Notes: generated by a model not told the origin, from the sequence alone. A DNA stretch of 51,348 nucleotides from Psychrobacter sp. 5A.1 (GCF_030407455.1 NZ_JASDDJ010000021.1:1-51348), one strand, 5' to 3'. Shown: positions 24,798 to 33,860, numbered from the stretch's first letter. Program-made: numbers and translations.

Positions 24798-24803
24798 TAT
24801 AAT
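24798..24803 (+). promoter_or_regulatory. Probable -10 box for the DegP/DegQ-type protease gene
   Basis: TATAAT lies 77 bp upstream of the protease start. The -35 region (around AAAGTC) is poor, so activation or a different sigma factor is possible. Confidence 0.4.
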
Positions 24804-24880
24804 GGCTCTAGAGAATAACCAGAACCAATTTATTAACATTGACAATAATAACAATCATGATCACTCATATGGAGGATGGT

Positions 24881-26335
24881 ATGCGTACAGATATGTTTAC
24901 AGCACAATCTAAATTGAATATGCAGCATTGGTTACAGCGTAGTGCGTTGGCGCTTGCTGTCAGTACATCGATGGTCGTTGGTATGACCGCCACGACTATG
25001 ACCAGTGCTCAAGCTGCAGTCAGCACGGCAGACTTCTCTGACTTGGTGCAACAAGTGACCCCAGCAGTCGCCCGTGTGAACGTCACAAAAACGATTAGTG
25101 AAGCTGAGCTTGCCAAGGCGCAGACAGCTGAGCTGCTACGTCAGTTTTTTGGCGATCGTCTAAGTATTCCTGAACAGGCTACCATGCCAGCGATTGAGCA
25201 TGCTTATGGCACAGCTTTCTTTGTCAGCTCTGATGGCTACATGCTGACCAACCATCATGTGGTGGAAGGTGCGGATAAAATCACGGTCACACTCAATGAT
25301 AGAACCGAGCTAGATGCAGTTTTAGTCGGTAGTGATGAGCGCTCAGATGTGGCAGTGTTGAAAGTCGTGGGTAATAAATTCCCACCTCTACCTATCGGTG
25401 ACTCGAATGCGCTGAGAGTAGGAGAGCCTGTACTAGCGATTGGTTCACCATTTGGTTTTGATTACTCGGCATCCGCGGGTATTGTCAGTGCCAAATCGCG
25501 CAGTTTTTCGCGTGAGACCAGTGTGCCATTTATTCAAACAGATGTGGCACTGAACCCAGGTAATTCAGGTGGGCCACTCTTTAACCAGCGCGGTGAAGTT
25601 ATTGGTATTAACTCGCGTATCTTTAGTGGTACCGGTGGTTATATGGGGCTATCATTCTCGATACCGATTGACGCGGCAATGGATATCTATCAGCAGCTAA
25701 AAACAGATGGCGAAGTGGTGCGTGCTTATCTAGGTATTTATCCACAAGATATCGATCGTAATCTAGCTGAGGCTTATAAGCTGGCTCGCCCTCAAGGTGC
25801 GCTATTGACACGTGTGTCACCAGACTCACCAGCACAAAAGGCTGGTCTAAAACCTGGTGATATTATTTTGCAATATAACAATGTGCAGATTATGCAGGCC
25901 TCAGATTTGTTGAATCTGCTAAATCGAGCTAAGCCAAGTGATGCATTCCGTGCGCAGATTCAGCGTAATGGTAAGCAAATGATGGTCAGTGGCCAGCTTG
26001 CGTATGCACCTGATGACGTGAGAGCACAAGGCGGTGATCAACAGAATGACGATGTACAGTTGGGCTTACGTCTACGTAATTTGACTGTCGATGAGCAAGC
26101 CGAAATCGCCGTAGATCATAAAACAGGCATTTTGGTGACGACAGTTGACCCCACTGGGCTTGCTGCACGTTCGGGTATATTGGCAGGGGATGTCATTACC
26201 AATTTCCATCAAAAACCGATTAAGGAAGTAACTGACTTTTCAGATGCGATTTCATCATTACCTGAAAAAGGCGTGGTGACGATGGAAGTTATCCGTCAAG
26301 GTATCCCTGCGATTATCGGGTTACGGATTGAGTAG
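24881..26335 (+). CDS. Periplasmic serine protease/chaperone of the DegP/DegQ/MucD family
   Basis: A 484-residue HtrA-type protease. A signal peptide is visible (basic HWLQR, then ALALAVSTSMVVG, cut near AQA-AV around residue 46). The trypsin-like domain has His126 (TNHHVVEG), Asp156 (ERSDVAVLK) and Ser229 (NPGNSGGPLF). Two PDZ domains follow (about 275-365 and 385-475), with AYLGIYPQDI and GLKPGDIILQYN. It degrades or refolds misfolded envelope proteins. The frame opens at a TTG 14 codons earlier, but the ATG at 24881 has a perfect GGAGG 5 nt before it. Length and two PDZs fit DegP, DegQ or MucD; I cannot choose between them. Confidence 0.93.
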   Translation: MRTDMFTAQSKLNMQHWLQRSALALAVSTSMVVGMTATTMTSAQAAVSTADFSDLVQQVTPAVARVNVTKTISEAELAKAQTAELLRQFFGDRLSIPEQATMPAIEHAYGTAFFVSSDGYMLTNHHVVEGADKITVTLNDRTELDAVLVGSDERSDVAVLKVVGNKFPPLPIGDSNALRVGEPVLAIGSPFGFDYSASAGIVSAKSRSFSRETSVPFIQTDVALNPGNSGGPLFNQRGEVIGINSRIFSGTGGYMGLSFSIPIDAAMDIYQQLKTDGEVVRAYLGIYPQDIDRNLAEAYKLARPQGALLTRVSPDSPAQKAGLKPGDIILQYNNVQIMQASDLLNLLNRAKPSDAFRAQIQRNGKQMMVSGQLAYAPDDVRAQGGDQQNDDVQLGLRLRNLTVDEQAEIAVDHKTGILVTTVDPTGLAARSGILAGDVITNFHQKPIKEVTDFSDAISSLPEKGVVTMEVIRQGIPAIIGLRIE

Positions 26336-26927
26336 AGGCCATTCTTCGAGCTTTACTAAATGTCATTAAAAGCGTCAAAGCAGTGTGTACATCAATGATT
26401 GTGCTTTCGTCAGCTTGGTAATAACATATAATATATTCGTCAGTAGTGGTATTGGGACACGAGGACTGCCCTTTCGACTTTACCGTCCCACTATTGATGT
26501 GTTGACGATTCGTTAATATTACAGAAGAGACTTATCAGCGTTTATTTATTCAGCTAAACTGATTTACCGTGATATGAGCATGTAACAGTAAGGTTTTGAG
26601 CCAAATTTGATGATTGTCAGTGAATGATAGAACGTATTTTTTGGCATTAAATTTATGGGCGTATGGCCAATTGATTGATAGCGGTTAAACCAAAATATGC
26701 TACACTAACCAGCGCTCTTATTATTATAATTCTATCGTTTAGCAAGTGCTTCGTATACATAAGAATCTCTGCTGCAAACGCTATTATAGTAAATAGAGAC
26801 GCCGAATTAACATCAAGCAAGTCATGCCATCAGCGTCTATCAACGCATATACCGCTTTGGCCACTTGCAAACGACCTATCATGTGACAGCTTTGATAAAA
26901 GCTAGGATAATACAGTAAGGCACGGTT
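26336..26927. other. Intergenic region upstream of dapA
   Basis: No gene is supported. A possible promoter is TTGATA (26675-26680) with a TATGCTACACT region at 26696-26706. A short open frame across it has no ribosome-binding site or family resemblance. Confidence 0.4.
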
Positions 26928-27833
26928 ATGAGCACAGCATACGACGAGATCAAAACCCGACTACAAGGCTCAATGGTAGCCTTGGTAACGCCCATGCATC
27001 CTGACGGCACGGTCGATTATAAACGTCTGGCAGACCTCATAGATTGGCAGATAGAGCAGGGCACGCATTGCCTTGTGGCTGTTGGTACTACTGGTGAATC
27101 AGCGACCCTATCTATGCAAGAGCATAGCGATGTCATTCGCTATTTTGTCCAGCATGTCAAAGGTCGTGTACCGGTCATCGCGGGTACTGGTGCCAACAAC
27201 ACGATGGAAGCGATCAAACTGACTCAAGATGCAGCAGATGCAGGCGCAGACTGTGCTTTGCTAGTCGCTCCTTATTATAATAAGCCACCGCAAGAAGGCT
27301 TGTTCCAACATTACAAAGCCATTGCCAACGCTGTCAATATACCGCAAATGCTGTATAACGTGCCAGGGCGTACGGTCGTTGATATCGCGCAAGAAACAGT
27401 CGAGCGTTTGTGTGATATTGATAATATCGTTGCTATCAAAGATGCCACAGGCTCTGTCGGTCGCGGTGAGCAACTGATTAAAGTCGTTGGTGATAGAATG
27501 GTCGTACTATCTGGTGACGATGGTACGGCGCTTGATTTGATGAAAGTAGGTGGCAAAGGCAATATCTCGGTCACTGCGAACGTAGCGCCAAAAGCCATGA
27601 GCGAAACTTTTGCTGCTGGCTTACGTGGTGATTTTGATGCGGCTGGTAAAATCCATGACGTGGTCAAGCATCTACATCGTGACTTGTTTATCGAATCAAG
27701 CCCTATCCCAGCGAAATATGCACTACATAAAATGGGAATGATAGATAAAGGTATTCGTCTACCCTTGGTTTGGCTGGCTGACGCACATCACGACACTATC
27801 GATCAAGCGTTGGTTCGGGCAAATATACTATAA
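26928..27833 (+). CDS. dapA: 4-hydroxy-tetrahydrodipicolinate synthase
   Basis: A 301-residue TIM-barrel aldolase condensing pyruvate with aspartate semialdehyde, the first committed step of lysine and diaminopimelate synthesis. Marks: MVALVTPMHPDGTVDY near the start, VGTTGESATLS (substrate loop), the tyrosine motif PQMLYNVPGRT, and the Schiff-base lysine in IVAIKDATGS. Length is slightly above E. coli DapA (292) because of N- and C-terminal extensions. It is followed by a small BamC-like gene and purC, the arrangement expected around dapA-bamC in gammaproteobacteria. AAGG lies about 9 nt before the ATG. Confidence 0.97.
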   Translation: MSTAYDEIKTRLQGSMVALVTPMHPDGTVDYKRLADLIDWQIEQGTHCLVAVGTTGESATLSMQEHSDVIRYFVQHVKGRVPVIAGTGANNTMEAIKLTQDAADAGADCALLVAPYYNKPPQEGLFQHYKAIANAVNIPQMLYNVPGRTVVDIAQETVERLCDIDNIVAIKDATGSVGRGEQLIKVVGDRMVVLSGDDGTALDLMKVGGKGNISVTANVAPKAMSETFAAGLRGDFDAAGKIHDVVKHLHRDLFIESSPIPAKYALHKMGMIDKGIRLPLVWLADAHHDTIDQALVRANIL

Positions 27834-27861
27834 ATGGATACTCAGTGATTTAAGGCTTGTG

Positions 27862-27891
27862 GCCAACTCGATTGTTCACTTTCGAGTTGGC
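27862..27891 (+). promoter_or_regulatory. Hairpin between dapA and the BamC-like gene
   Basis: Perfect 10-bp stem GCCAACTCGA / TCGAGTTGGC with a 10-nt loop and no T-run, 28 bp after the dapA stop. It is more likely an mRNA-stability or processing element than a terminator. Confidence 0.5.
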
Positions 27892-27959
27892 GGTGAGCCA
27901 GCTTATAATGATAAGCCAGTCGCCTAAATGAGTCACAACTGCTAACTCAGAGAGACAAC

Positions 27960-28286
27960 ATGATGACAGTGACATCAAAGACAGCATCATCAACGACAAA
28001 ATTATTTCCAGCAATGCTGACCCTAGTTTTGGGTAGCACCTTAGTATTAAGTGGCTGCCAGAGTACCAAAGATTTGCTAGGCAAACGCGACAATGGCAGC
28101 TTAGATTATCAACAAAGCAAAAAACTTGCGCCGATAGAGCTACCAGCTGCCCAAGAAACGGCGCCTTTTGTGCCTTTATACCCAACGCCTAATGTAGGCG
28201 CGAACACGCTCAAACTAAAGAATGAATCAGGCAATCAGTATCAGCTGCCAAAACCACAGCGCGCTGTCAGTAACGCCTCGAATTAA
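27960..28286 (+). CDS. Minimal BamC-like lipoprotein
   Basis: A 108-residue lipoprotein at the bamC position after dapA. The signal ends in LVLSGC, with the acylated Cys at residue 33. The mature part has only about 75 residues: SLDYQQSKKLAPIELPA followed by APFVPLYPTPNVG, resembling the extended N-terminal segment of BamC that wraps around BamD in the outer-membrane assembly machine. The two globular helix-grip domains of E. coli BamC (344 residues) are absent. The reading frame ends cleanly, without a frameshifted remnant before purC. Role in the Bam complex is inferred from position and this segment. Confidence 0.8.
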   Translation: MMTVTSKTASSTTKLFPAMLTLVLGSTLVLSGCQSTKDLLGKRDNGSLDYQQSKKLAPIELPAAQETAPFVPLYPTPNVGANTLKLKNESGNQYQLPKPQRAVSNASN

Positions 28287-28421
28287 ACCAAATTGACTCC
28301 CTTATTTATATCGCTGACTTTGGCGGTTTTTTTATTATAATCGTCTTTAACTTGTAACATATAAGTCAGCGATAGCTGCGCGTTTTTACCACATAAGCTT
28401 GAACGAACAGGAACCCCCATA

Positions 28422-29135
28422 ATGCAAAAGCAACAACTGTTGTATAAAGGTAAAGCCAAATCTGTCTATGAAACAGAAGACAATGATCTTCTGATTTTGC
28501 ACTTCCGTGATGATACCTCAGCGCTTGATGGTAAACGTATCGAACAATTGGCACGTAAAGGCGTGGTGAATAACCGCTTTAATGCTTTTATCATGCAAAA
28601 ATTGTCTGATGCGGGTATCGAAACGCATTTCGAGAAGCAATTGTCTGATGATGAAGTGTTGGTTAAACGCTTGGACATGATTCCTGTAGAGTGCGTGGTT
28701 CGTAACTTTGCAGCTGGTAGCTTGGTACGTCGTTTGGGCTTAGAAGAAGGTCAAGCATTGACGCCGCCTACTTATGAGCTGTTTTATAAAGACGATGCGC
28801 TTGGTGATCCAATGGTTAATGAGTCACTCTCTGTCTCTCTTAGCTGGGCGACCAAAGAGCAATTGGCTAAGATGGAAGAGTTGACCTATCAAGTCAACGA
28901 TGTATTAAAGGCATTGTTTGATGCGGGTGATTTAATCTTAGTTGATTTTAAACTAGAGTTTGGCGTATTCCATGACCGTATCGTGTTAGGTGATGAGTTC
29001 TCACCAGATGGCTGCCGTATCTGGGACAAGAACACTAAGAAGAAACTTGATAAAGACCGTTTCCGTCAGTCACTAGGTGATGTGATTGAAGCTTATGAAG
29101 AAGTGGCTGACCGTATTGGTGTGCCATTAAAATAA
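28422..29135 (+). CDS. purC: Phosphoribosylaminoimidazole-succinocarboxamide synthase
   Basis: A 237-residue SAICAR synthetase, the same length as the E. coli enzyme. Conserved features: [13 protein letters not shown] (ATP loop), [27 protein letters not shown] written here as [21 protein letters not shown] and [14 protein letters not shown]. It joins CAIR and aspartate in purine synthesis. CAGGAAC precedes the ATG. A strong terminator follows 20 bp after the stop, ending the dapA-bamC-purC block. Confidence 0.98.
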   Translation: MQKQQLLYKGKAKSVYETEDNDLLILHFRDDTSALDGKRIEQLARKGVVNNRFNAFIMQKLSDAGIETHFEKQLSDDEVLVKRLDMIPVECVVRNFAAGSLVRRLGLEEGQALTPPTYELFYKDDALGDPMVNESLSVSLSWATKEQLAKMEELTYQVNDVLKALFDAGDLILVDFKLEFGVFHDRIVLGDEFSPDGCRIWDKNTKKKLDKDRFRQSLGDVIEAYEEVADRIGVPLK

Positions 29136-29157
29136 GTATCTGATACTTAGCATAAAA

Positions 29158-29188
29158 TAAAAAACTGAGCCATGTGCTCAGTTTTTTT
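29158..29188 (+). terminator. Terminator after purC
   Basis: Stem AAAAACTGAGC / GCTCAGTTTTT (29160-29170, 29176-29186) with loop CATGT and a seven-T run. Confidence 0.9.
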
Positions 29189-29514
29189 ATGTCATTATAT
29201 TAATATTGGTTCCCTAGTGAGGACTTGAATACTCGGCTGCGTGCTAATGTTATCAATGGTTTTGCTCAGTGAAATAGTCGCAGTGTACTTCGTGGTGTAC
29301 CTAACATACATATTCTATCTGTGATCGGTGCGCTATACAGGCATCGAACTGCTAGTATTGGACAGGAACTTAATCACTATCAAACCCACAGCACAGGATT
29401 ATCGAGCTGTGTGATTAAAATCTCCCAAGTTAATTTCTATCAGATTAACTGCAGGGATCAGTATTTAGATACAAAGTAATCCACTAATCATTAAAATAAC
29501 TATAGCGAGTGAAT
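29189..29514. other. Intergenic region upstream of the YwqG-like gene
   Basis: No gene or repeat recognised. Two small 6-bp stem-loops around 29390 and 29430 are within chance expectation. Confidence 0.4.
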
Positions 29515-30405
29515 ATGACGGACGATACTAATTTACCTAGCCCAACCTTGCAAACAATGCTTGAAAAAAGCCGTGTTGAAATGGTGCGAATGATACTAAA
29601 AAATAGCAATGGAAAGTTACCTTTAACTGCCAGTAAAGTGGGTGGTATGGGTTATTTGCCGATGGGCGAAACCTATCCCAGTCAGGCGGACGGCAAACCA
29701 TTGGCGTTACTCGTGCAGATAAATTTTTCAGAGTTAAGTAATGCTGTGGATTTAACGCAACTACCGCAACCATTGCCTGATAATGGTATCTTACAGATAT
29801 ATATTGGCAATACTGACTTATACGGTGCTGATTTTGATAAACCTTATCCCAGTGATACTTATCAAGTGCGTTATTGGGCAGATACAAACTTACCTGTTAA
29901 TCAAGCCGACTTAGACGAGGCTATGGCTAGTGTCAAAACCATTTTTCTAGAAGAGGATTACGTATTACCTTTTGGTGTGAATGACGAATTTGCCCTAACA
30001 TTTGAGCAGGCGGTGCAGTCTTCTAATCTCTATGCTTACGACCCTTATGAAGTCACAGGAAAAACACCATCTGAAACGAGCGAACTTTATGATGAAGATG
30101 CTATAGAAGCAGAGCTCAAAGCGAAAGGGTTGGATGATGTTGACCCTTACGATGTTATTGACAAATACCTCGAACTGGCAGGCGTTGGTGGTCATCAAAT
30201 CCTAGGCTATCCTTATTTCACCCAAACTGACCCTCGTGAATATGAGAAATCATTAAGACAATATATTCTGTTATTCCAACTTGATAGCGATGATGACGTG
30301 GATATCATGTGGGGTGATATGGGTGTAGCGAATTTCTTTATTACGCCTGAAGCACTTTTAGCACGAGATTTTAACCAGTTAGTATACAACTGGGATTGCG
30401 GTTGA
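29515..30405 (+). CDS. YwqG-family protein (DUF1963)
   Basis: A 296-residue soluble acidic protein. The YwqG pattern is visible: KVGGMGYLPMGETYPSQADG near residue 50, LALLVQINFSEL, ILQIYIGN, GVGGHQILGYPYFTQTDPR (about 225) and the closing LLFQLDSDDDVDIMWGDMG followed by NFFITPEALLARDF. Function is unknown. An in-frame GTG two codons earlier exists, but the ATG is preferred (GAGTGA just upstream). It stands alone, with a terminator at 30483-30528. Confidence 0.9.
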   Translation: MTDDTNLPSPTLQTMLEKSRVEMVRMILKNSNGKLPLTASKVGGMGYLPMGETYPSQADGKPLALLVQINFSELSNAVDLTQLPQPLPDNGILQIYIGNTDLYGADFDKPYPSDTYQVRYWADTNLPVNQADLDEAMASVKTIFLEEDYVLPFGVNDEFALTFEQAVQSSNLYAYDPYEVTGKTPSETSELYDEDAIEAELKAKGLDDVDPYDVIDKYLELAGVGGHQILGYPYFTQTDPREYEKSLRQYILLFQLDSDDDVDIMWGDMGVANFFITPEALLARDFNQLVYNWDCG

Positions 30406-30482
30406 TTTATTACATATAAGTGTTGTTAAGACAGAGTTAATCAATTGTGATGGTACACCTAATAAAAATTTCTTAAAATTTT

Positions 30483-30528
30483 GGAGTCTAAAAAAACGGT
30501 GGTTTTAGACTCCTTTATTTTGCCTTTT
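30483..30528 (+). terminator. Terminator after the YwqG-like gene
   Basis: Stem GGAGTCTAAAA / TTTTAGACTCC (30483-30493, 30513-30523) followed by a T-rich tract. Confidence 0.8.
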
Positions 30529-30907
30529 TTATGTATAAATACTTGTCTATTAAACAGCGTATAACGAACCATTTAATTATTCGCTTTAGACAAATAAGCC
30601 ATATAGAGTAATTTGATTAGATTTTAGGGTATACCCCAAAGGAACCAGTTATTTTGCCCCTCAAACCTATTAACAGACTACTTAAAACAGACTGGCATAA
30701 TGGAACTACTCAAAACAGACTGCGATTTTTATCTATTTATCAATAACAATTAATGGCGAAACCTTCTTTATCCATAAATATTGATGCTTACCACGCACTA
30801 TCAATATTAGTCTTTTGGACACAGATATGTAGCCTAACTCGTATAGAAAATCAAACATAGCGTAAACATTGTCCTTAATATCTTATCTTAATTTTGTGCT
30901 AATTTAC
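30529..30907. other. Intergenic region
   Basis: No gene. An imperfect duplication, ACTACTTAAAACAGACTG and ACTACTCAAAACAGACTG, lies about 30 bp apart near 30676-30722. Confidence 0.45.
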
Positions 30908-31081
30908 TAGGGCGTGTCCTCATTTTAAAAATGGTGATAAACATGAGATAAATCGCAGTCAAACAAGAAAAATAGCGCAGATAATATCGAGATATTAGTC
31001 AGCTATTTGACGCCATTTGGCAAGATTTAGCCATTTTTGACCCATTTAGATAACTATCGATTGAATTGAGGACACGCCCTA
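30908..31081 (-). mobile_element. MITE family A, copy 4 (174 bp)
   Basis: Flanked by TA, with perfect 14-bp inverted ends AGGGCGTGTCCTCA. Same orientation as copy 3. It lies 63 bp upstream of the Aag glycosylase start and so may carry or disrupt its promoter. Confidence 0.9.
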
Positions 31082-31144
31082 ATACTTGTTTATTAGTATT
31101 TGGTCATGTCAATTAGATGATAAAAATAAGAAAAGGTTTCGCTG

Positions 31145-31777
31145 ATGTCTACTGCTTCCTCAACTGTTTTAGAGCCTAGTTGGTTTACGCGTCCAACCTG
31201 TGTAGTTGCTGCTGACTTGGTTGGCAAAGTGCTCTGTAGAAAATTGATAGATACCGATGGTACGGTGAAAGTACTGCGAATGCGTATCTCAGAGACCGAA
31301 GCCTATATTGGTCAAGATGATCCTGCCTGCCATTCACATGCAGGTACTCGAACGGCGCGCACAGAGATTATGTATGAGCAAGGTGGTGTGTTCTATGTCT
31401 ATTTGACCTATGGTGTACATCATATGCTTAACTTAATCAGTGGTGCTGCAGAGTCGCCTGAATCTGTACTGATACGCGCTGGATTTTTGACAGAGGATAG
31501 CGATCGTCTAGTTGACGAGCAACTACTTAACTCAGACAAACAGCTTAGCCATCCCAAACAGTTTGCAGGCCCTGGTAAATTGACGAAACGCTTGCAAATT
31601 GATCGTGATTTATATGGCAAACCTATCTCGCCATCATCAGAAGTTTGGATAGAAGATGATGGCTGCCATCCACCTGTATCACTACGCCCACGCATTGGTA
31701 TCGATTATGCAGGCGACGCTAAAGATTGGCTGCTACGTTATATATGGACCGATCATCCTTCCTTGTCTAAGAAATAG
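31145..31777 (+). CDS. 3-methyladenine DNA glycosylase (AAG/MPG family)
   Basis: A 210-residue base-excision-repair enzyme that removes alkylated purines. Family marks: PTCVVAADLVGKVLCR at the N-terminus, RISETEAYIGQDDPACHS (catalytic Glu and the conserved Asp), ARTEIMYEQGGVFYVYLTYG with the intercalating-Tyr region, and GPGKLTKRLQI. Length matches bacterial AAG proteins (about 200). It is a different fold from AlkA or Tag. AAAAGG precedes the ATG. The next gene follows 37 bp downstream, so the two are probably cotranscribed. Confidence 0.94.
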   Translation: MSTASSTVLEPSWFTRPTCVVAADLVGKVLCRKLIDTDGTVKVLRMRISETEAYIGQDDPACHSHAGTRTARTEIMYEQGGVFYVYLTYGVHHMLNLISGAAESPESVLIRAGFLTEDSDRLVDEQLLNSDKQLSHPKQFAGPGKLTKRLQIDRDLYGKPISPSSEVWIEDDGCHPPVSLRPRIGIDYAGDAKDWLLRYIWTDHPSLSKK

Positions 31778-31814
31778 CAGATTGATACTTAAATATATTT
31801 TATGAGGTAAATCT

Positions 31815-32126
31815 ATGTATAAATTGACCGTTTTTATTCCTGATGAAGCGTTAGACAAAGTAAAGTCAGCTCTGTTTACTGCTGGCGCTGGGAAGATTGG
31901 AAACTATGAGCAATGCTGTTGGCAGGTACGAGGAGCTGGTCAGTTTATGCCACTATCAGGCAGTGAGCCGCATATTGGCACACAGGATAGTTTAGAAATG
32001 GTCGATGAATGGCGAGTTGAAATGGTGGTAGATGAAGCATTTATCGATGCTACCATTGCCGCATTAAAAGAGGCGCACCCGTATGAAACACCAGCCTATG
32101 ATGTGATAAAAGTCTTGGATTTTTAA
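31815..32126 (+). CDS. Stand-alone NIF3/YqfO-like domain protein
   Basis: A 103-residue protein consisting only of the small CutA-like domain that is inserted in some NIF3/YqfO proteins. MYKLTVFIPDEALDKVKSAL begins it, GAGKIGNYEQCCWQVRGAG and the closing LKEAHPYETPAYDVIKV are the family marks. Stand-alone versions are common in gammaproteobacteria, and their function is unknown, though the fold suggests metal or small-ligand binding in a trimer. A clean GAGG lies 9 nt before the ATG. Confidence 0.9.
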   Translation: MYKLTVFIPDEALDKVKSALFTAGAGKIGNYEQCCWQVRGAGQFMPLSGSEPHIGTQDSLEMVDEWRVEMVVDEAFIDATIAALKEAHPYETPAYDVIKVLDF

Positions 32127-32170
32127 TTTTATAAAGCAAGAATCTCAGCTTATAAAGTATAAGATTTCTT

Positions 32171-32210
32171 ATAAAAAAACCAAATAAGCCACTGAATGAC
32201 TTATTTGGTT
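32171..32210 (-). terminator. Terminator of the first small lipoprotein gene
   Basis: Stem AACCAAATAAG / CTTATTTGGTT with an 11-nt loop. The T-run follows it on the minus strand, so it ends the gene at 32270-32659. On the plus strand it lacks a T-run. Confidence 0.8.
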
Positions 32211-32269
32211 CCAAAGGTTAAAAGGCTTCAATTGCCTATAGAAAAAGGGTGTGAACGCCTCAAAAGTAA

Positions 32270-32659
32270 TCAGTGTTTTTTGAGCTTAATCACGTTGTAG
32301 CTTGGATAGCCCAGCTCGATTTTATAATCGTCGCGACCACGTTCGGCTTTGACCTTAATTTTACGATCGCCTTTCTTATATTTGACATCTTTGACACGGT
32401 ATCCCATGCTGCGGACTTTATTGGTGGCTCGCTGCTCGACAGCAGAATCGTAATTGTGTTTATCATGTTTATCGTTTTTGCTGTGCTTGCCTTTGTGTTT
32501 TTTATGCTCGTGACTGTCTTTATAAACATCTTCGTAAATATCGTCATATATATTGTAGCCACCAGGCGTAGTGACACAGCCAGTGGTTGCCGCTAGTAAG
32601 GCTGCGAACATACCAACAGATGCCACAGTTTTGAATGTTGAAAATGATAAATTTTTCAT
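32270..32659 (-). CDS. Small His/Lys-rich lipoprotein 1
   Basis: A 129-residue lipoprotein: signal KTVASVGMFAALLAATTGC with lipobox ATTGC (Cys28). A Tyr/Asp segment (GGYNIYDDIYEDVYKD) and a His/Lys-rich stretch (HEHKKHKGKHSKNDKHDKHN, residues ~50-69) follow. The C-terminal domain (about 75-129) contains RSMGYRVKDVKYKKGDRKIK and LGYPSYNVIKL. The C-terminal module is shared with the next gene (32800-33258), so the two are paralogues. The His-rich stretch may bind metal ions; that is inference. AGGATAACC lies before the ATG. Confidence 0.85.
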   Translation of the reverse strand: MKNLSFSTFKTVASVGMFAALLAATTGCVTTPGGYNIYDDIYEDVYKDSHEHKKHKGKHSKNDKHDKHNYDSAVEQRATNKVRSMGYRVKDVKYKKGDRKIKVKAERGRDDYKIELGYPSYNVIKLKKH

Positions 32660-32799
32660 AAGGTTATCCTAATATGAATACGTTTTTAATATTTCGAGTA
32701 GGTGGCTAAAAAGATCAAAACAATCAGTTTTGCTCATTTGAAGACCACTAAATGTATAAATGCGCTAATGGGTGACGCGGCTTTATACAGTCTTCAATA

Positions 32800-33258
32800 T
32801 CACCAGTTTTTATGATGCTTACCGTTATGATGTTTGCCATTATTTTTGTTCTTATGTTTATTTTTTTTATAGCGACCATTGTTTTTTTGATGCTTTTGAC
32901 CTTCCCAATTATTGGACCAAGACTCCTTGCTTGAGCTGATAAGCCTTAGAGAGGGATAGGTATACTTAAGCTCGTAGGCTTGATTGTTCTTCTTAGCATA
33001 AGCCGTGATGGCACGATCACCGCGGTAGTTATCAGATTTAATATCCATGACCTGATAGCCTTTACGACGTAGGTCCTGTCTTAACTGCTGGCTGACATGA
33101 TTAAAACTATTGTTTTGACGACTACGATCACCGCGATAGATGGATTGATTGTCATAGCCTGGACCTACCACTGCACAACCGACAGTCGTACCTAGTAATG
33201 CCACCACAAAGCCAGCAGATACTACCGCCTTAAATGAGAATGGCTTTAGAATTTTCAT
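32800..33258 (-). CDS. Small His/Lys-rich lipoprotein 2
   Basis: A 152-residue paralogue of the neighbouring lipoprotein, with the acylated Cys also at residue 28 (ALLGTTVGC). The module RRKGYQVMDIKSDNYRGDRA and YELKYTYPSLRLI matches the C-terminal part of the neighbour. Here it is followed by an Asn/Lys/His tail of about 40 residues (containing GKHHNGKHHKNW) instead of an internal His-rich stretch. The frame runs on upstream, but the ATG at 33258 has AGGAT before it and gives a normal signal peptide. Function unknown; the pair probably arose by tandem duplication. Confidence 0.85.
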   Translation of the reverse strand: MKILKPFSFKAVVSAGFVVALLGTTVGCAVVGPGYDNQSIYRGDRSRQNNSFNHVSQQLRQDLRRKGYQVMDIKSDNYRGDRAITAYAKKNNQAYELKYTYPSLRLISSSKESWSNNWEGQKHQKNNGRYKKNKHKNKNNGKHHNGKHHKNW

Positions 33259-33574
33259 AATGCAGTATCCTATAATGTTTTCAGAGAGATAGAAGGTTGG
33301 CGACCCTGATTTTATAGTAACCAACAGCAGGGCTTATTTTTTGATACTTTGGTATGACAACGTTAAAATAGCATTAGACGGGTGAGTTTTTAGCGCTATA
33401 TTTTTTGAAATATTTTCTTACATTATCTATGATAAAACACAAAACTTGATGTTAAGTGTCATTTGCGTTAATAAGTTGTAATGATTATGACAAGTAAAAT
33501 AGGCTTTTGTAAGCATATGCTTACAAGCAATGACGTTTACGCGACTTAACATGAGAGTCAGAATTAGGCATTAT
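33259..33574. other. Intergenic region with a perfect 20-bp palindrome
   Basis: No gene. TTGTAAGCATATGCTTACAA at 33507-33526 is a perfect palindrome and could be an operator. It lies about 250 bp upstream of lipoprotein 2 and 50 bp from the hairpin cluster starting at 33575. Confidence 0.5.
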
Positions 33575-33860
33575 AGTCACACGGCATTAGGAAATGTGAC
33601 TCAAGGATTGAGTTGACCGCATTAAGGATAATGATTCAATGACCAGCATCAGGATGATAATGGTCATTGAAGTAAGGACACATAACCTGTGCTGATAGCA
33701 GCAGTTAATACTGAAGCTGTAATGTAGTAAAAAGGGCAGGATGCCCAGTATCACAATATACTGAATATTTGTGCAAGGATGCATAGAAAGCAGTCGTGAT
33801 AGGTAACATGGATAGTTAACAATAAAACCGCATAACAATTGATTGCTATGCGGTTTTATC
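33575..33860. ncRNA. Candidate structured RNA, hairpin-rich
   Basis: At least five inverted repeats occur in succession in 286 bp without a gene: AGTCACA/TGTGACT (33575, 33595), TTCAATGACCA/TGGTCATTGAA (33635, 33661), GGGCA/TGCCC near 33736, CAGTAT/ATACTG near 33748, and a terminator-like stem ATAAAACCGCATA/TATGCGGTTTTAT (33822-33834, 33847-33859). Strand is unresolved. No family is recognised. Confidence 0.35.

Noticed and set aside
26675..26905. 76-residue frame upstream of dapA
   Set aside because: Overlaps the likely dapA promoter and lacks a ribosome-binding site.
33587..33838. 83-residue minus-strand frame
   Set aside because: It begins inside a terminator-like hairpin and runs through the hairpin cluster; composition is not protein-like.
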